Assembly: GCA_934474225.1 (NCBI GenBank)
Contig: CAKSLU010000001.1
Coordinates: 62,001 to 126,000 of the forward strand
From: an uncultured Eubacteriales bacterium
GTDB lineage: Bacteria > Bacillota > Clostridia > Oscillospirales > CAG-272
DNA: 64,000 nt
Reading direction: 5' to 3'
Under the pieces are notes generated by a model. The model was not told where the DNA came from and did not search any database. It saw only the letters and a program-made list of their open reading frames with translations. The translations under genes and the position numbers were made by a program. Shown here one piece after another: positions 52,692-60,951 of this stretch. Within the stretch, counting starts at the first letter, position 1, and each line of letters begins with the position of its first letter.

Positions 52692-52807
52692 ATGAACCGC
52701 CTCTTTCCACAGTGATAATAATATTTCGGAACAATTCTACACCACCTTTCGACAATTTTCAACCCTCAAAAGTGAAAAAACGCGGAATTTTTATCCGTTT
52801 CTTTGTC

Positions 52808-52836
52808 TTGACGGCGACGCTGCATGAAGTTACAAT
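52808..52836 (+). promoter_or_regulatory. Promoter of galM
   Basis: TTGACG (52808-52813), 17-base spacer, TACAAT (52831-52836), about 40 bases before the ATG. Confidence 0.75.
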
Positions 52837-52875
52837 AAGGGGTGGAAATATGAATCCGAAACGGAGTGAATACAT

Positions 52876-53907
52876 ATGGAAAAACGGCTTTTCGGCAAGT
52901 TGGCAGACGGAAGTGAGATCTACGCCTTTACGCTTGCAAGCGACAGTGTGAAGGTCACCATCCTGAACTACGGCGGCAGAATCCAGTCGATTCTCACGCA
53001 CGGGCGCGATGTGGTCTGCGGGTTTGACGCCCTTGATGATTATGTAAACGACAATTCCTATCAGGGCGCTATCATCGGCAGATACGCCAACCGCATCAGC
53101 AATGCCTGCTTTACCCTGAACGGCAAGGAATACAAGCTGGCGGCGAATGACCACGAGGTCAACCACAATCACGGCGGCATTTCAGGTTTTGACCGCAAGG
53201 TCTGGGCGCCTGCCGTCGAGGAGAAGGACGGCGTGGAATCGCTTGTCCTCACCTATATCAGCCCGGATGGGGAAGAGGGCTATCCCGGCACGCTGAATGT
53301 GAAGGTCACCTACACGCTGGTCGGCGGCAGCCTTGCCATTCATTATGAGGCGGTCAGCGACGCGGACACCTATGTCAACCTCACCAACCATTCCTATTTC
53401 AACCTCAAGGGCTACGACAAAGGCACGATTGAGGACCATATGATGACGATCTATGCCGACCGGTTCACAGCGGTTGACCTTCTGCGCATTCCGCTCGGCT
53501 ACACCATTGATGTTGTCGGCACGCCTTTTGACTTCCGCACGCCGAAGCTGATCGGCCGGGATATCGATGTGCCGAACGAACAGATGGGCAACATCGGCGG
53601 CTACGGCCACAACTATTGGATAAACGGCAAGAAAAAAGAAACTTTCCTCGGCAGAGAACTGATGGTACACGCCGAGGCATCCTGCGAGGGGCTGACGCTG
53701 CGCGTGTCCTCCGACATGCCCTGCGACCAGTTCTATACCTCCAACATTCTGGACGGACCGATTCCGTTCAAGGGCGGCGTCAAGCAGCACAAGCGGCAGG
53801 CTATCTGCATCGAGCCGCAGTATGAGCCGGACAGCCCTTCCTACGAGCGCACGATTCTGCGCCGCGGCGAAAAGTACGACTTCATGACGGTCTTTACATT
53901 TGAATAA
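52876..53907 (+). CDS. galM: Aldose 1-epimerase (galactose mutarotase)
   Basis: 343 residues. It interconverts alpha and beta anomers of hexoses. Seen: NRISNACFTLNGKEY near 75-89, NHNHGGISGFDRKVW near 97-111, with the His that binds substrate, and VNLTNHSYFNLKGY near 170-183 with the catalytic acid His; the C-terminal CIEPQYEPDSP contains the base Glu. GGAG precedes ATG 52876. It is a single gene between its own promoter and a terminator, away from other galactose genes. Confidence 0.94.
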   Translation: MEKRLFGKLADGSEIYAFTLASDSVKVTILNYGGRIQSILTHGRDVVCGFDALDDYVNDNSYQGAIIGRYANRISNACFTLNGKEYKLAANDHEVNHNHGGISGFDRKVWAPAVEEKDGVESLVLTYISPDGEEGYPGTLNVKVTYTLVGGSLAIHYEAVSDADTYVNLTNHSYFNLKGYDKGTIEDHMMTIYADRFTAVDLLRIPLGYTIDVVGTPFDFRTPKLIGRDIDVPNEQMGNIGGYGHNYWINGKKKETFLGRELMVHAEASCEGLTLRVSSDMPCDQFYTSNILDGPIPFKGGVKQHKRQAICIEPQYEPDSPSYERTILRRGEKYDFMTVFTFE

Positions 53908-53918
53908 AAATAAAAGGG

Positions 53919-53957
53919 AACAAGCGGTGCTTTCCGAAAGCACCGCTTGTTTTTTTC
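53919..53957 (+). terminator. Terminator after galM
   Basis: AACAAGCGGTGCTTT pairs with its complement around a short loop and runs into T7. Its 3' arm overlaps the -35 of the next promoter. Confidence 0.88.
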
Positions 53958-53975
53958 GCACGGATATGGTATGAT
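53947..53975 (+). promoter_or_regulatory. Promoter of the lactonase-like gene
   Basis: TTGTTT (53947-53952), 17-base spacer, TATGAT (53970-53975). The -35 lies inside the preceding terminator, an economical arrangement. Confidence 0.55.
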
Positions 53976-54026
53976 AGAAAGCGTTCAGGATTACAAGGGC
54001 GCATGCGCGCCGAAAAGGAGAGAATT

Positions 54027-55013
54027 ATGGAACTTTTAATTTCGGGCTACGGCCCCGCAGGACGCAAGAATCTTATCAAATGCGATGCGCACGGCAAAGT
54101 GGTCTGGGCGGACACGGTGGAGTCCCCCAGCTTTATCTGCACCGCCGGCGACCGTCTGTTTGCCGGTACGGAGAACGATGATTACGCCGTGTTCACCGCC
54201 TATGTCAAGGACGGCGACGGCTATCGCATGACCGACAGCCTGCGCTTTGACGGTGTCGGCTGCCTCTGCCACATCTGCTATTCCGAGAAGCACGCCATGC
54301 TGTTCGGCGCATGCTGGGGATCGGGACATCTGATTTATGCGTCGCTCGATCAGAACGGCAAATTCCACGGCGCGGGCAAACTCCTGCAGGTCAACGAGAC
54401 CGGCGACAACAGCCTCATTACGCGTGCGCACTTTGTGCATGTCAATCACGCCGAGGATACGCTGATGGTGAATAATGTCGGGCTTGACATCATTTACTTT
54501 TATGAGATTGCGGACGGCACCGTGCGCGAAAAGGACCGCATCTACACCGAGCGCGGGCAGCATCCGCGCCACTCGGTCTACAACAAGGACGAGAGCCTGC
54601 TCTATGTCGTGACCGAGCTTTCCAACGAAGTGCTGGTCTATGCGATGCCCGAGAAAAAGCTGCTTCAGCGCATCTCAACGCTGCCGGAGGGCTTTGTCGG
54701 CAAGAGCCATTGCTCGGCGATCTGCCTCTCGCCGGATGAAAAAACGCTGTATGCCGCCAACCGCTACAGTGAATCGCTGGTCTACTTCAAAGTCGGTGCG
54801 GACGGTCTGCTTACAAAGGTCTTGCAGGAGCCGACAGAGGCGGAGAAGCCGCGGCACATGATTCTGACGAAGGACGGGCGCGCCCTTGTTGTCTGCTATC
54901 AGGTGACGGGCGAAGTCTATATCAAGCCGCTCGGCGAAGACGGTTTGCCTGTACCGGGCGCGGCGACGCATTTTCCGTTTGCTGACGCTGCCTGCGCTGT
55001 GCATCTCGGCTGA
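54027..55013 (+). CDS. Lactonase-family seven-bladed beta-propeller protein
   Basis: 328 residues, similar to the YkgB/6-phosphogluconolactonase (Pgl) propeller family. Repeating blades are visible, each with a pattern such as HPRHSVYNKDESLLYVVTEL or LSPDEKTLYAANRYSESLVY. PRHMILTKDGRALVVCYQ near the end is typical. No signal peptide. The start is ATG 54027 after AAAAGGAG. Enzymatic activity is likely on a sugar lactone, but propellers of this family also include proteins with no proven activity. Confidence 0.82.
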   Translation: MELLISGYGPAGRKNLIKCDAHGKVVWADTVESPSFICTAGDRLFAGTENDDYAVFTAYVKDGDGYRMTDSLRFDGVGCLCHICYSEKHAMLFGACWGSGHLIYASLDQNGKFHGAGKLLQVNETGDNSLITRAHFVHVNHAEDTLMVNNVGLDIIYFYEIADGTVREKDRIYTERGQHPRHSVYNKDESLLYVVTELSNEVLVYAMPEKKLLQRISTLPEGFVGKSHCSAICLSPDEKTLYAANRYSESLVYFKVGADGLLTKVLQEPTEAEKPRHMILTKDGRALVVCYQVTGEVYIKPLGEDGLPVPGAATHFPFADAACAVHLG

Positions 55014-55047
55014 GAAAGCGCTTTTTCCCGAAAATTCGATGCGGCGC

Positions 55048-55076
55048 TTGCCTTTTCGGCGGATGTGTGCTATAAT
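55048..55076 (+). promoter_or_regulatory. Promoter of the E2-like gene
   Basis: TTGCCT (55048-55053), 17-base spacer, TATAAT (55071-55076), then GGGAGG before ATG 55118. Confidence 0.7.
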
Positions 55077-55117
55077 AACTTGATAAAACTCGGATTTCAT
55101 ACCCGGGAGGACCGAAT

Positions 55118-55993
55118 ATGAGTAAGAAACGCCGCTTCGGCGACCGGAAGGATGGCAGACGCGTCCGCACGATGTCGCCTATGTCCTATGTCATTCCATA
55201 TATCATGCGCACGCGCAACGATGCGCAGAATCAGATTGCAGACACCATTGACATCACCGAGGCTGACAAATTCCTGCGCGAAATGCGCGCCAAGGGGTAT
55301 AAGAGCATCAGCGTTTTGCATGTGTTTATCGCGGCGTACATCCGCGCGATTGCGATGCGCCCCGGCATCAACCGTTTCTGCTCCGGGCAGAAGATTTATC
55401 ACCGCAACACGATTGAGATCAACATGGCGGTGAAAAAGGAAATGTCTCTGGACGCGCCGGACACGATGATCAAAGTCCGCTTTGAGCCGACCGACACCAT
55501 CACGGATGTATATGAAAAGTTCAACGCCGTGGTTGAAAAGGCGACGGCGGAGGGGAGCAACACCGATTTTGACAAGACGGCGCGCTTGCTGACCCATTTG
55601 CCCGGCATTCTGTTTCGTGCGACGGTTCGCTTGCTCGAATTTCTCGATTACCACGGCTGGCTGCCGCAGGCACTGCTCGACGTCAGCCCGTTCCACGGTT
55701 CGATGATCATCACCAGCATGGGCTCGCTCGGCATCCCGCCGATTTACCATCACCTCTACAACTTCGGCAATCTGCCGGTGTTCATCTCTTACGGGCTGAA
55801 ATATCACAAGAATGTGATGAATGCAAGCGGCGCTGTGGAGCGTCGCACCATGATCGATGTCAAGGTCGTCACCGATGAGCGCATCTGCGACGGCTTCTAT
55901 TTCGCATCGGCGCTCAAACTGATCCGCAAATTTGTGGCATCGCCTGCGCTGCTCACCACACCGCCCGAAACGGTGCTGGACGACATCGATTGA
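55118..55993 (+). CDS. Stand-alone E2-type acyltransferase domain lacking the catalytic His
   Basis: 291 residues of the chloramphenicol acetyltransferase/2-oxo-acid dehydrogenase E2 catalytic fold. Seen: ISVLHVFIAAYIRAIAMRPG near 66-85 and a central FHGSMIITSMGSLGIPPIYH near 194-213. At the active site the family reads HxxxDG; here it is DERICDGF near 251-258, so the His is replaced by Glu. There is no lipoyl domain, no peripheral-subunit-binding domain and no E1/E3 gene nearby. It is probably not a dehydrogenase component; function unknown. Confidence 0.75.
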   Translation: MSKKRRFGDRKDGRRVRTMSPMSYVIPYIMRTRNDAQNQIADTIDITEADKFLREMRAKGYKSISVLHVFIAAYIRAIAMRPGINRFCSGQKIYHRNTIEINMAVKKEMSLDAPDTMIKVRFEPTDTITDVYEKFNAVVEKATAEGSNTDFDKTARLLTHLPGILFRATVRLLEFLDYHGWLPQALLDVSPFHGSMIITSMGSLGIPPIYHHLYNFGNLPVFISYGLKYHKNVMNASGAVERRTMIDVKVVTDERICDGFYFASALKLIRKFVASPALLTTPPETVLDDID

Positions 55994-56000
55994 AACATAT

Positions 56001-56029
56001 AAAAAGGAACGCGAAAGCGTTCCTTTTTT
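56001..56029. terminator. Bidirectional terminator
   Basis: AAAAAGGAACGC pairs with GCGTTCCTTTTT around GAAA, between the E2-like gene and the convergent GNAT gene. Confidence 0.9.
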
Positions 56030-56033
56030 GCAC

Positions 56034-56522
56034 TTATTTTGTATACTGATACGCCAGCCTGTCCGTGCCGTCGGCAGCGGTGATGTGCCCGCAGAAGGCA
56101 AATCCGTTTTTGGTGATGAGGTGCTGCATGACGCGGTTGTTCTCGTGCGTGTCGATGCGCAGATTGTCGATGCGGCTCTTGCAGTAGTCGATGGCGGCGG
56201 CAAACACACCGGGGACTTCGCCGCCGGAGGCGATGCGGTGAATCGTACCGTAGGGCGCATCATTTTTCCATGCGCCGCCGCGGATTACGGCGTAAGTTTT
56301 GTCGGCGCCGATGACAAAGACGAACACGCCACGGACTTTTCCGGTGTCATCCGTGAGAACATAGGAAATCTGCTTTGCGATGTCGTCTTCAATCAGTTCG
56401 CGCGTCGGATAGACATTGCTCCACTGCGTGGGGTTGCCGCTCTCGCGCATGAACTGCTGTGCGCGGGCGTAGATTTCCATGATGCGGTCAAGGTCTGCTG
56501 TATTTGCGCTGCGGATATGCAT
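56034..56522 (-). CDS. GNAT-family N-acetyltransferase
   Basis: 162 residues. HIRSANTADLDRIMEIYARA at the N-terminus and the late LRIDTHENNRVMQHLITKNG with GFAFCGHI are typical of GNAT enzymes related to small-molecule acetyltransferases. In the acetyl-CoA loop, IASGGEVPGVFAAAIDYC replaces the usual R/QxxGxG/A, so the loop is unusual. The start at ATG 56522 follows GAGG inside the end of the upstream ABC-F gene, implying coupled translation. Confidence 0.82.
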   Translation of the reverse strand: MHIRSANTADLDRIMEIYARAQQFMRESGNPTQWSNVYPTRELIEDDIAKQISYVLTDDTGKVRGVFVFVIGADKTYAVIRGGAWKNDAPYGTIHRIASGGEVPGVFAAAIDYCKSRIDNLRIDTHENNRVMQHLITKNGFAFCGHITAADGTDRLAYQYTK

Positions 56523-56523
56523 A

Positions 56524-58473
56524 TTATTCCTCCGTCCATTCATAGAGTTGCAGGAGACGGTCTTCAATCACGGTCTTGCGGTCGTCCAGCTCTGCCGCGC
56601 GGATATAGTCGCTTGCCGCGTTGCCGTAGAGCTCGTCGGTCACGCGCGCAAGCTCGGCTTCCAGCTCCTCAATCTCGCGGCGGTATGCCGCCAGCTTGCG
56701 TTCTTCCTTGCGCTTTTCGGCAACATCGCGTTTCTGCTGCAAAAAGCTTTCTTTGCTGCCGGTATTCTCCGGCTTCTGCTCCGGCTCGGCGGCAAGCGCC
56801 GCCTCGGGAGAGAAGAGAAGTTCGCGTTTTGCACGATAGGCGGCGTAGATGTCTGTATCGTAGGCGGCGGGGGTGAAGACAAAGGTCGAGCAGGGGAAGT
56901 CTGCCGGCATGATTTCGATGATTTTCGTCGCCAGCTTTTCAATGAAATAGCGGTCGTGCGAGACGCAGACAAGCGTGCCGTCAAATTCGCGCAGTGCGTC
57001 CTCGAGCACCTCGCGGGAGGCGATGTCGAGATGGTTGGTCGGTTCGTCGAGGACGAGCAGGTTGACCTTGGAGAGAATCAGCTTTGCCATCGTCAGCCGC
57101 GCGCGCTCGCCGCCGCTCAGGTCGGCAACGCGCTTTTCGGTGTCTTCATATTTGAACAGAAACAGCGCAAGCGTGCTGCGGATGTCGAATTCGGTCAGGG
57201 TCGGGTAGGCGTTCCAAAGCTCGTCGAGCACGGTCGAGCTTTCGTCGAGGTTTTGATTCTCCTGGTCGTAGTACGCCGCCTTGATGTTGTAGCCGAGTTC
57301 CACCGTGCCGCCCGTCGGCTTAAGTTTGCCGACCAGCACCTTCATCAGCGTAGATTTGCCGCAGCCGTTCGGCCCCGCAAAGAACACGCGCTCGCCTTTT
57401 TTGATGAGAAAGGTCAGATCACGGAAGACGACCTTGTCGCCGAAACGCATGGACAGATTATTGGCGCGGATAACCTCGTTGGCGCTCGGCGGCGCGCTCT
57501 GGAAGGACATGCGAATCGACTTCAGCTCGTCGGTCGGTTTCTCCACTTTGTCCATATGCTTGAGGTAGTTTTCCTTGGCGCGGATGGTGACAAAGTTGCG
57601 CTCCTGCCCCCAGCGGCGCTGCTGCTCCATCATCGCCTCCACGCGGGCAATTTCCTTTTGCTGCTGATTGTACTTTTTCAGTTCCGCCTCGCGGTTCTCG
57701 GCGCGCTGGCGCTGTGCCTCGGTGTAATTGCCGTTATAGAGCTTCGCCGTGTGATGCTCGATGTGCAGCGTTTTGTTGGTCACGCGGTCGAGGAAGTAGC
57801 GGTCATGCGAAATCACCAGTACCGTGTTGCGATATGCGGCGAGAAAACCTTCGAGCCAGACGATGGTTTCGGCGTCGAGGTGGTTGGTCGGCTCGTCCAG
57901 CATTAAGATGTCCGGCTCGGACGCAAGCAGGCGTGCAAGCGCCAGGCGCGTGCGCTGCCCGCCGCTGAGTTTGGTGACGGGGAGCGCCATCATGCCCTCG
58001 TCAAAGCCCATTTTGGCAAGGATGCTCTTGCACTTGCCGCGGAAGTACTGCCCGCCGCTCTGCGCAAAGCTGTGGCTGAGGTCGGCAAGTTCCGCCGCCA
58101 TGGCGATGTAGCCTGCCGATGTTACATCGGTGCGCTTGGCAAGCGCGTCTTCCAGCTCTGCCAGCCGCTTTTCGGCGGAAAGGAGAGCGGGGAAGGCAAG
58201 GTACATGTGCTCGAGCGCGCTCTCACCGCCGCCCTCATCGGTCATGTCCGCGTTCTGCGCCAGCATGCCGATGGTTTTGCCCTTGGAGACATAGACCGCG
58301 CCGCTGTCCGGCGTGTATTCGCCGGTGATAATGCGGAACAGCGAAGTTTTACCCGCGCCGTTGACGCCGATGATGCCGAGGCGGTCGCCCTCATTGATGG
58401 AAAACGATATATTTTCGAGAACCGTCGTCGTGCCGAAACGGAGCGACAGATCGGTTGTACTTAAAATAATCAT
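56524..58473 (-). CDS. ABC-F family ATPase (ribosome-acting, no membrane domain)
   Basis: 649 residues with two ATPase domains in one chain and no membrane helices. Walker A sites are GVNGAGKTS near 36 and GPNGCGKST near 370; signatures are LSGGQRTRLALARLL and LSGGERARLTMAKLI; Walker B ends DEPTNHLD in both. A charged linker (about 240-310) and a C-terminal coiled coil (about 575-649) match the Uup/YdiF-type proteins, which act on the ribosome in stalling or antibiotic resistance. GGGA precedes ATG 58473. Confidence 0.93.
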   Translation of the reverse strand: MIILSTTDLSLRFGTTTVLENISFSINEGDRLGIIGVNGAGKTSLFRIITGEYTPDSGAVYVSKGKTIGMLAQNADMTDEGGGESALEHMYLAFPALLSAEKRLAELEDALAKRTDVTSAGYIAMAAELADLSHSFAQSGGQYFRGKCKSILAKMGFDEGMMALPVTKLSGGQRTRLALARLLASEPDILMLDEPTNHLDAETIVWLEGFLAAYRNTVLVISHDRYFLDRVTNKTLHIEHHTAKLYNGNYTEAQRQRAENREAELKKYNQQQKEIARVEAMMEQQRRWGQERNFVTIRAKENYLKHMDKVEKPTDELKSIRMSFQSAPPSANEVIRANNLSMRFGDKVVFRDLTFLIKKGERVFFAGPNGCGKSTLMKVLVGKLKPTGGTVELGYNIKAAYYDQENQNLDESSTVLDELWNAYPTLTEFDIRSTLALFLFKYEDTEKRVADLSGGERARLTMAKLILSKVNLLVLDEPTNHLDIASREVLEDALREFDGTLVCVSHDRYFIEKLATKIIEIMPADFPCSTFVFTPAAYDTDIYAAYRAKRELLFSPEAALAAEPEQKPENTGSKESFLQQKRDVAEKRKEERKLAAYRREIEELEAELARVTDELYGNAASDYIRAAELDDRKTVIEDRLLQLYEWTEE

Positions 58474-58608
58474 GATAAAGTCCCTGTTTCAAAAAAAGAA
58501 TCCTTACATATCATAACACAGACCGCTCCGTGTGTCAAATATAGAAAAATTTGATGCTGATATTTTTCGCATTTTCCGCCATACTATTCTTGACGGGAGG
58601 GAAGAAAC

Positions 58609-58806
58609 ATGAATCTGAACATGAGCAAGAAGAAGACGGCGACGATGACGAGCGCGGCGCTCACGGGCATGATGGTCGGCGCGGCGGTCGGCATGGCGGC
58701 GAAAAGCATGATGAAGCCGAAGAAACGCAAACTGGCAAAGTCGGCGTCAAAGGCGATCGGCGCCGTCGGCGAGACGATGCAGAATATCTCGTCTTACCTG
58801 AAATAA
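58609..58806 (+). CDS. Small basic protein with one hydrophobic segment
   Basis: 65 residues, not assigned to a known function. Residues of about 14-31 (AALTGMMVGAAVGMAAKS) are hydrophobic, flanked by Lys-rich stretches; the C-terminal part could be amphipathic. The pattern recalls YtxH-like small membrane proteins. GGGAGG lies eight bases before the ATG, and a strong terminator begins at its stop codon, which supports a real gene. Confidence 0.7.
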   Translation: MNLNMSKKKTATMTSAALTGMMVGAAVGMAAKSMMKPKKRKLAKSASKAIGAVGETMQNISSYLK

Positions 58807-58994
58807 AATAAATGCGATGCCGCGGCATCGCATTTATTTTTAATCAGTCGAAAACCGAGGTTTTCGACTGGGGCAATGTCGATTACTCGCGTCTCGCTCA
58901 CCGCTCGCGACATTTAAGGAGTAAAAAAGCCGGCGCAGCCGTCTTTTTTACGAGATTTAATTTTGCCTTTCAGGTGATTCTTTTTCAGGTGATT
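58805..58994. repeat. Cluster of four palindromes and a 15-base tandem duplication
   Basis: In order: a perfect 18-pair palindrome (58805-58840); a 12-pair hairpin CAGTCGAAAACC/GGTTTTCGACTG (45-56 with 59-70 of 58800); AATGTCG (58875-58881) with CGACATT (58908-58914) enclosing a CGC/GCG-rich core; and GTAAAAAAG-CGGC with its complement (58921-58951). Then TTTCAGGTGATT occurs at 58968-58979 and again at 58983-58994, the second copy holding the stop codon of the flavodiiron gene. The first and last hairpins can act as terminators for the two convergent genes; the middle ones are unexplained. Confidence 0.7.
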
Positions 58995-60775
58995 GGCTCA
59001 AAATCCGCCGCACCGTGCTTGCAGAGCGGGCAGATGAAATCCTCGGGCAGCGTGTCGCCCTCGTAGACATAGCCGCAGACCTTGCAGACAAATCCTTTTT
59101 TGCCCTCGGTTTCGGGCTTCGGCTTGACATGTTCCTGGTAGTAGGCATAAGTCATGGACGGCGCATCGGAAATCACGCGCGCCTCCGTAATGCTGCAAAT
59201 GAAGAGACCGTGCGTGCCGAGGTCCACGTATTGCTCTACACGCAACGACATGAACGCATTGATATAGCGGGGCAGGAAGACGAGACCGTTGTCCGCGCGG
59301 AGCGGTGTGCAGTTTGCAAACTTGTCCACATTTCTGCCGCTGGCAAAGCCGAAGGTCTCAAACACCGAGAACGGCGCGTCCTCGGACAGGCAGTTGATGT
59401 TCATCACGCCGGTTTGCCTTATGACATGGTGCGAGTAGTTTTCCTTGTTGATGGCGACGGCGATGCGGTTGGGCGAATTTGTGACCTGCGTCACGGTGTT
59501 GACGATAAGTCCGTTGTCGCGCTTGCCGTCGTTTGAAGTGACGACATACAGTCCATACCCGATTTTGAAAAGGGCGGACAAATCGTTCTTGTTGGCGGTC
59601 TCGCTGCTCTGTGCAATGTATTCGCGGCAGAGTTCGCCGGCAAGCGCATCGAGCTGCGCCATGCTGGTCTCATTCAGCGCAGAACGGATGGTGACCGTGG
59701 TCTCGGTGAAGGTGATGCTCTTGCTCTTTGCAAAGAGTTCGCGCATGATTTTGGCGGCGAGCGGCGCCCAGGAGCCGTTTTCGATAAGACCGACGGTGCG
59801 CCCGCGGAAACCACGCTCGGTCAGGTGCGTGATAAAGGTGTGCATGAACGGGAAAATTTCGGCATTGTAGGTCGTGGTCGCCAGCACGAGCTTGCTGTAG
59901 CGGAACGCATCCGCCACGGCGGCAGCCATATCGCAGCGCGCAAGGTCGTAGACGCGGACGGCAGGGCAGCCGCCTGCGCGCAGTTTATCTGCCAGCAGTT
60001 CGACCGCTTTCTTTGTGTGCCCGTAAACCGAGGTGTAGGCAATGACGATGCCTTCCTCCTCCACGGCGTAGGACGACCAGGTGTTGTACAGCCCGAGGTA
60101 ATAGCCGAGGTTTTCCGTGAGCACGGGACCATGCAGCGGGCAGATGGTCGCGATGTCGAGCGCCGCCGCCTTTTTCAGCACGCTCTGCACCTGCGCGCCG
60201 TATTTGCCGACGATGCCGATGTAGTAGCGCCGCGCCTCGTCCGCCCAGGGCTCGTCCGCGTCAAGCGCGCCGAACTTGCCGAAGCCGTCGGCGGAGAAGA
60301 GCACCTTGTCTGCGGTGTCATAGGTCATGATGACCTCGGGCCAGTGTACCATGGGCGCAGTGACAAAGGCAAGCGTGTGTTTGCCGAGCGGGAGCGTGTC
60401 GCCCTCGCCGACCACAATGCGGCGGTCGGCATAGTCGGTGCCGAAGAACTGCTCCATCATGGCAAATGCCTTGGCGGAGGATACGATTGTGGCACTTGTA
60501 TAGAGCTTCATGAAGTTTGCAATGTTTGCCGAATGGTCGGGCTCCATGTGCTGCACAACGAGATAGTCCGGTGTGCGGTCACCGAGCAGATTTTGCAGAT
60601 TGTCCATCCATTCGTGCGTGAAGTGCGCGTCCACCGTGTCCATCACGGCGATTTTGTCATCTAAAATCACATAGGAGTTGTAGGACATGCCGTTTGGCAC
60701 GGCATACTGCCCCTCAAACAGGTCAACGGCGTGGTCGTTTACGCCGACATAACGGATATCGTCCGAAATTCGCAT
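58985..60775 (-). CDS. Flavodiiron protein fused to flavin reductase and rubredoxin
   Basis: 596 residues with four modules. A metallo-beta-lactamase-like diiron domain (1 to about 250) has HMEPDHSAN (His76, Glu78, Asp80, His81) and later metal His residues in PLHGPVL. A flavodoxin domain (about 255-390) begins IAYTSVYGHTKKAVE. A flavin reductase domain (about 405-545) follows, then a rubredoxin (about 558-596) with CKVCGYVYEG and CPLCKHGA. Such proteins reduce O2 to water or NO to N2O in anaerobes; the extra domains bring electron input into one chain. GAGGGACT precedes ATG 60775. Confidence 0.93.
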   Translation of the reverse strand: MRISDDIRYVGVNDHAVDLFEGQYAVPNGMSYNSYVILDDKIAVMDTVDAHFTHEWMDNLQNLLGDRTPDYLVVQHMEPDHSANIANFMKLYTSATIVSSAKAFAMMEQFFGTDYADRRIVVGEGDTLPLGKHTLAFVTAPMVHWPEVIMTYDTADKVLFSADGFGKFGALDADEPWADEARRYYIGIVGKYGAQVQSVLKKAAALDIATICPLHGPVLTENLGYYLGLYNTWSSYAVEEEGIVIAYTSVYGHTKKAVELLADKLRAGGCPAVRVYDLARCDMAAAVADAFRYSKLVLATTTYNAEIFPFMHTFITHLTERGFRGRTVGLIENGSWAPLAAKIMRELFAKSKSITFTETTVTIRSALNETSMAQLDALAGELCREYIAQSSETANKNDLSALFKIGYGLYVVTSNDGKRDNGLIVNTVTQVTNSPNRIAVAINKENYSHHVIRQTGVMNINCLSEDAPFSVFETFGFASGRNVDKFANCTPLRADNGLVFLPRYINAFMSLRVEQYVDLGTHGLFICSITEARVISDAPSMTYAYYQEHVKPKPETEGKKGFVCKVCGYVYEGDTLPEDFICPLCKHGAADFEPIT

Positions 60776-60816
60776 AGCAGAGTCCCTCTTTTCATTTGAG
60801 TTTTCAGGATGATTCT

Positions 60817-60845
60817 ATTATACACAGTTTTGCGGAAAATTTCAG
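60817..60845 (-). promoter_or_regulatory. Promoter of the flavodiiron gene
   Basis: Minus strand CTGAAA (60845-60840), 17-base spacer, TATAAT (60822-60817). Confidence 0.6.
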
Positions 60846-60889
60846 TTGTTTTGACAACAAAATCCGAAAAAGGAAAGCAAAAATATTTG

Positions 60890-60918
60890 TTGCAAACTGT
60901 CGGAATCTTTGCTATAAT
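60890..60918 (+). promoter_or_regulatory. Promoter of miaB-ylbF-mutS
   Basis: TTGCAA (60890-60895), 17-base spacer, TATAAT (60913-60918). The expected start near 60925 rules out the longer miaB reading frames upstream. Confidence 0.78.
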
Positions 60919-60951
60919 ATTATGATGAATTTATTTGTGCAAAGGATACCT

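Noticed and set aside
58820..58984. tRNA or small structured RNA gene in the palindrome cluster
   Set aside because: No cloverleaf, CCA or conserved T-loop; the hairpins are independent inverted repeats.
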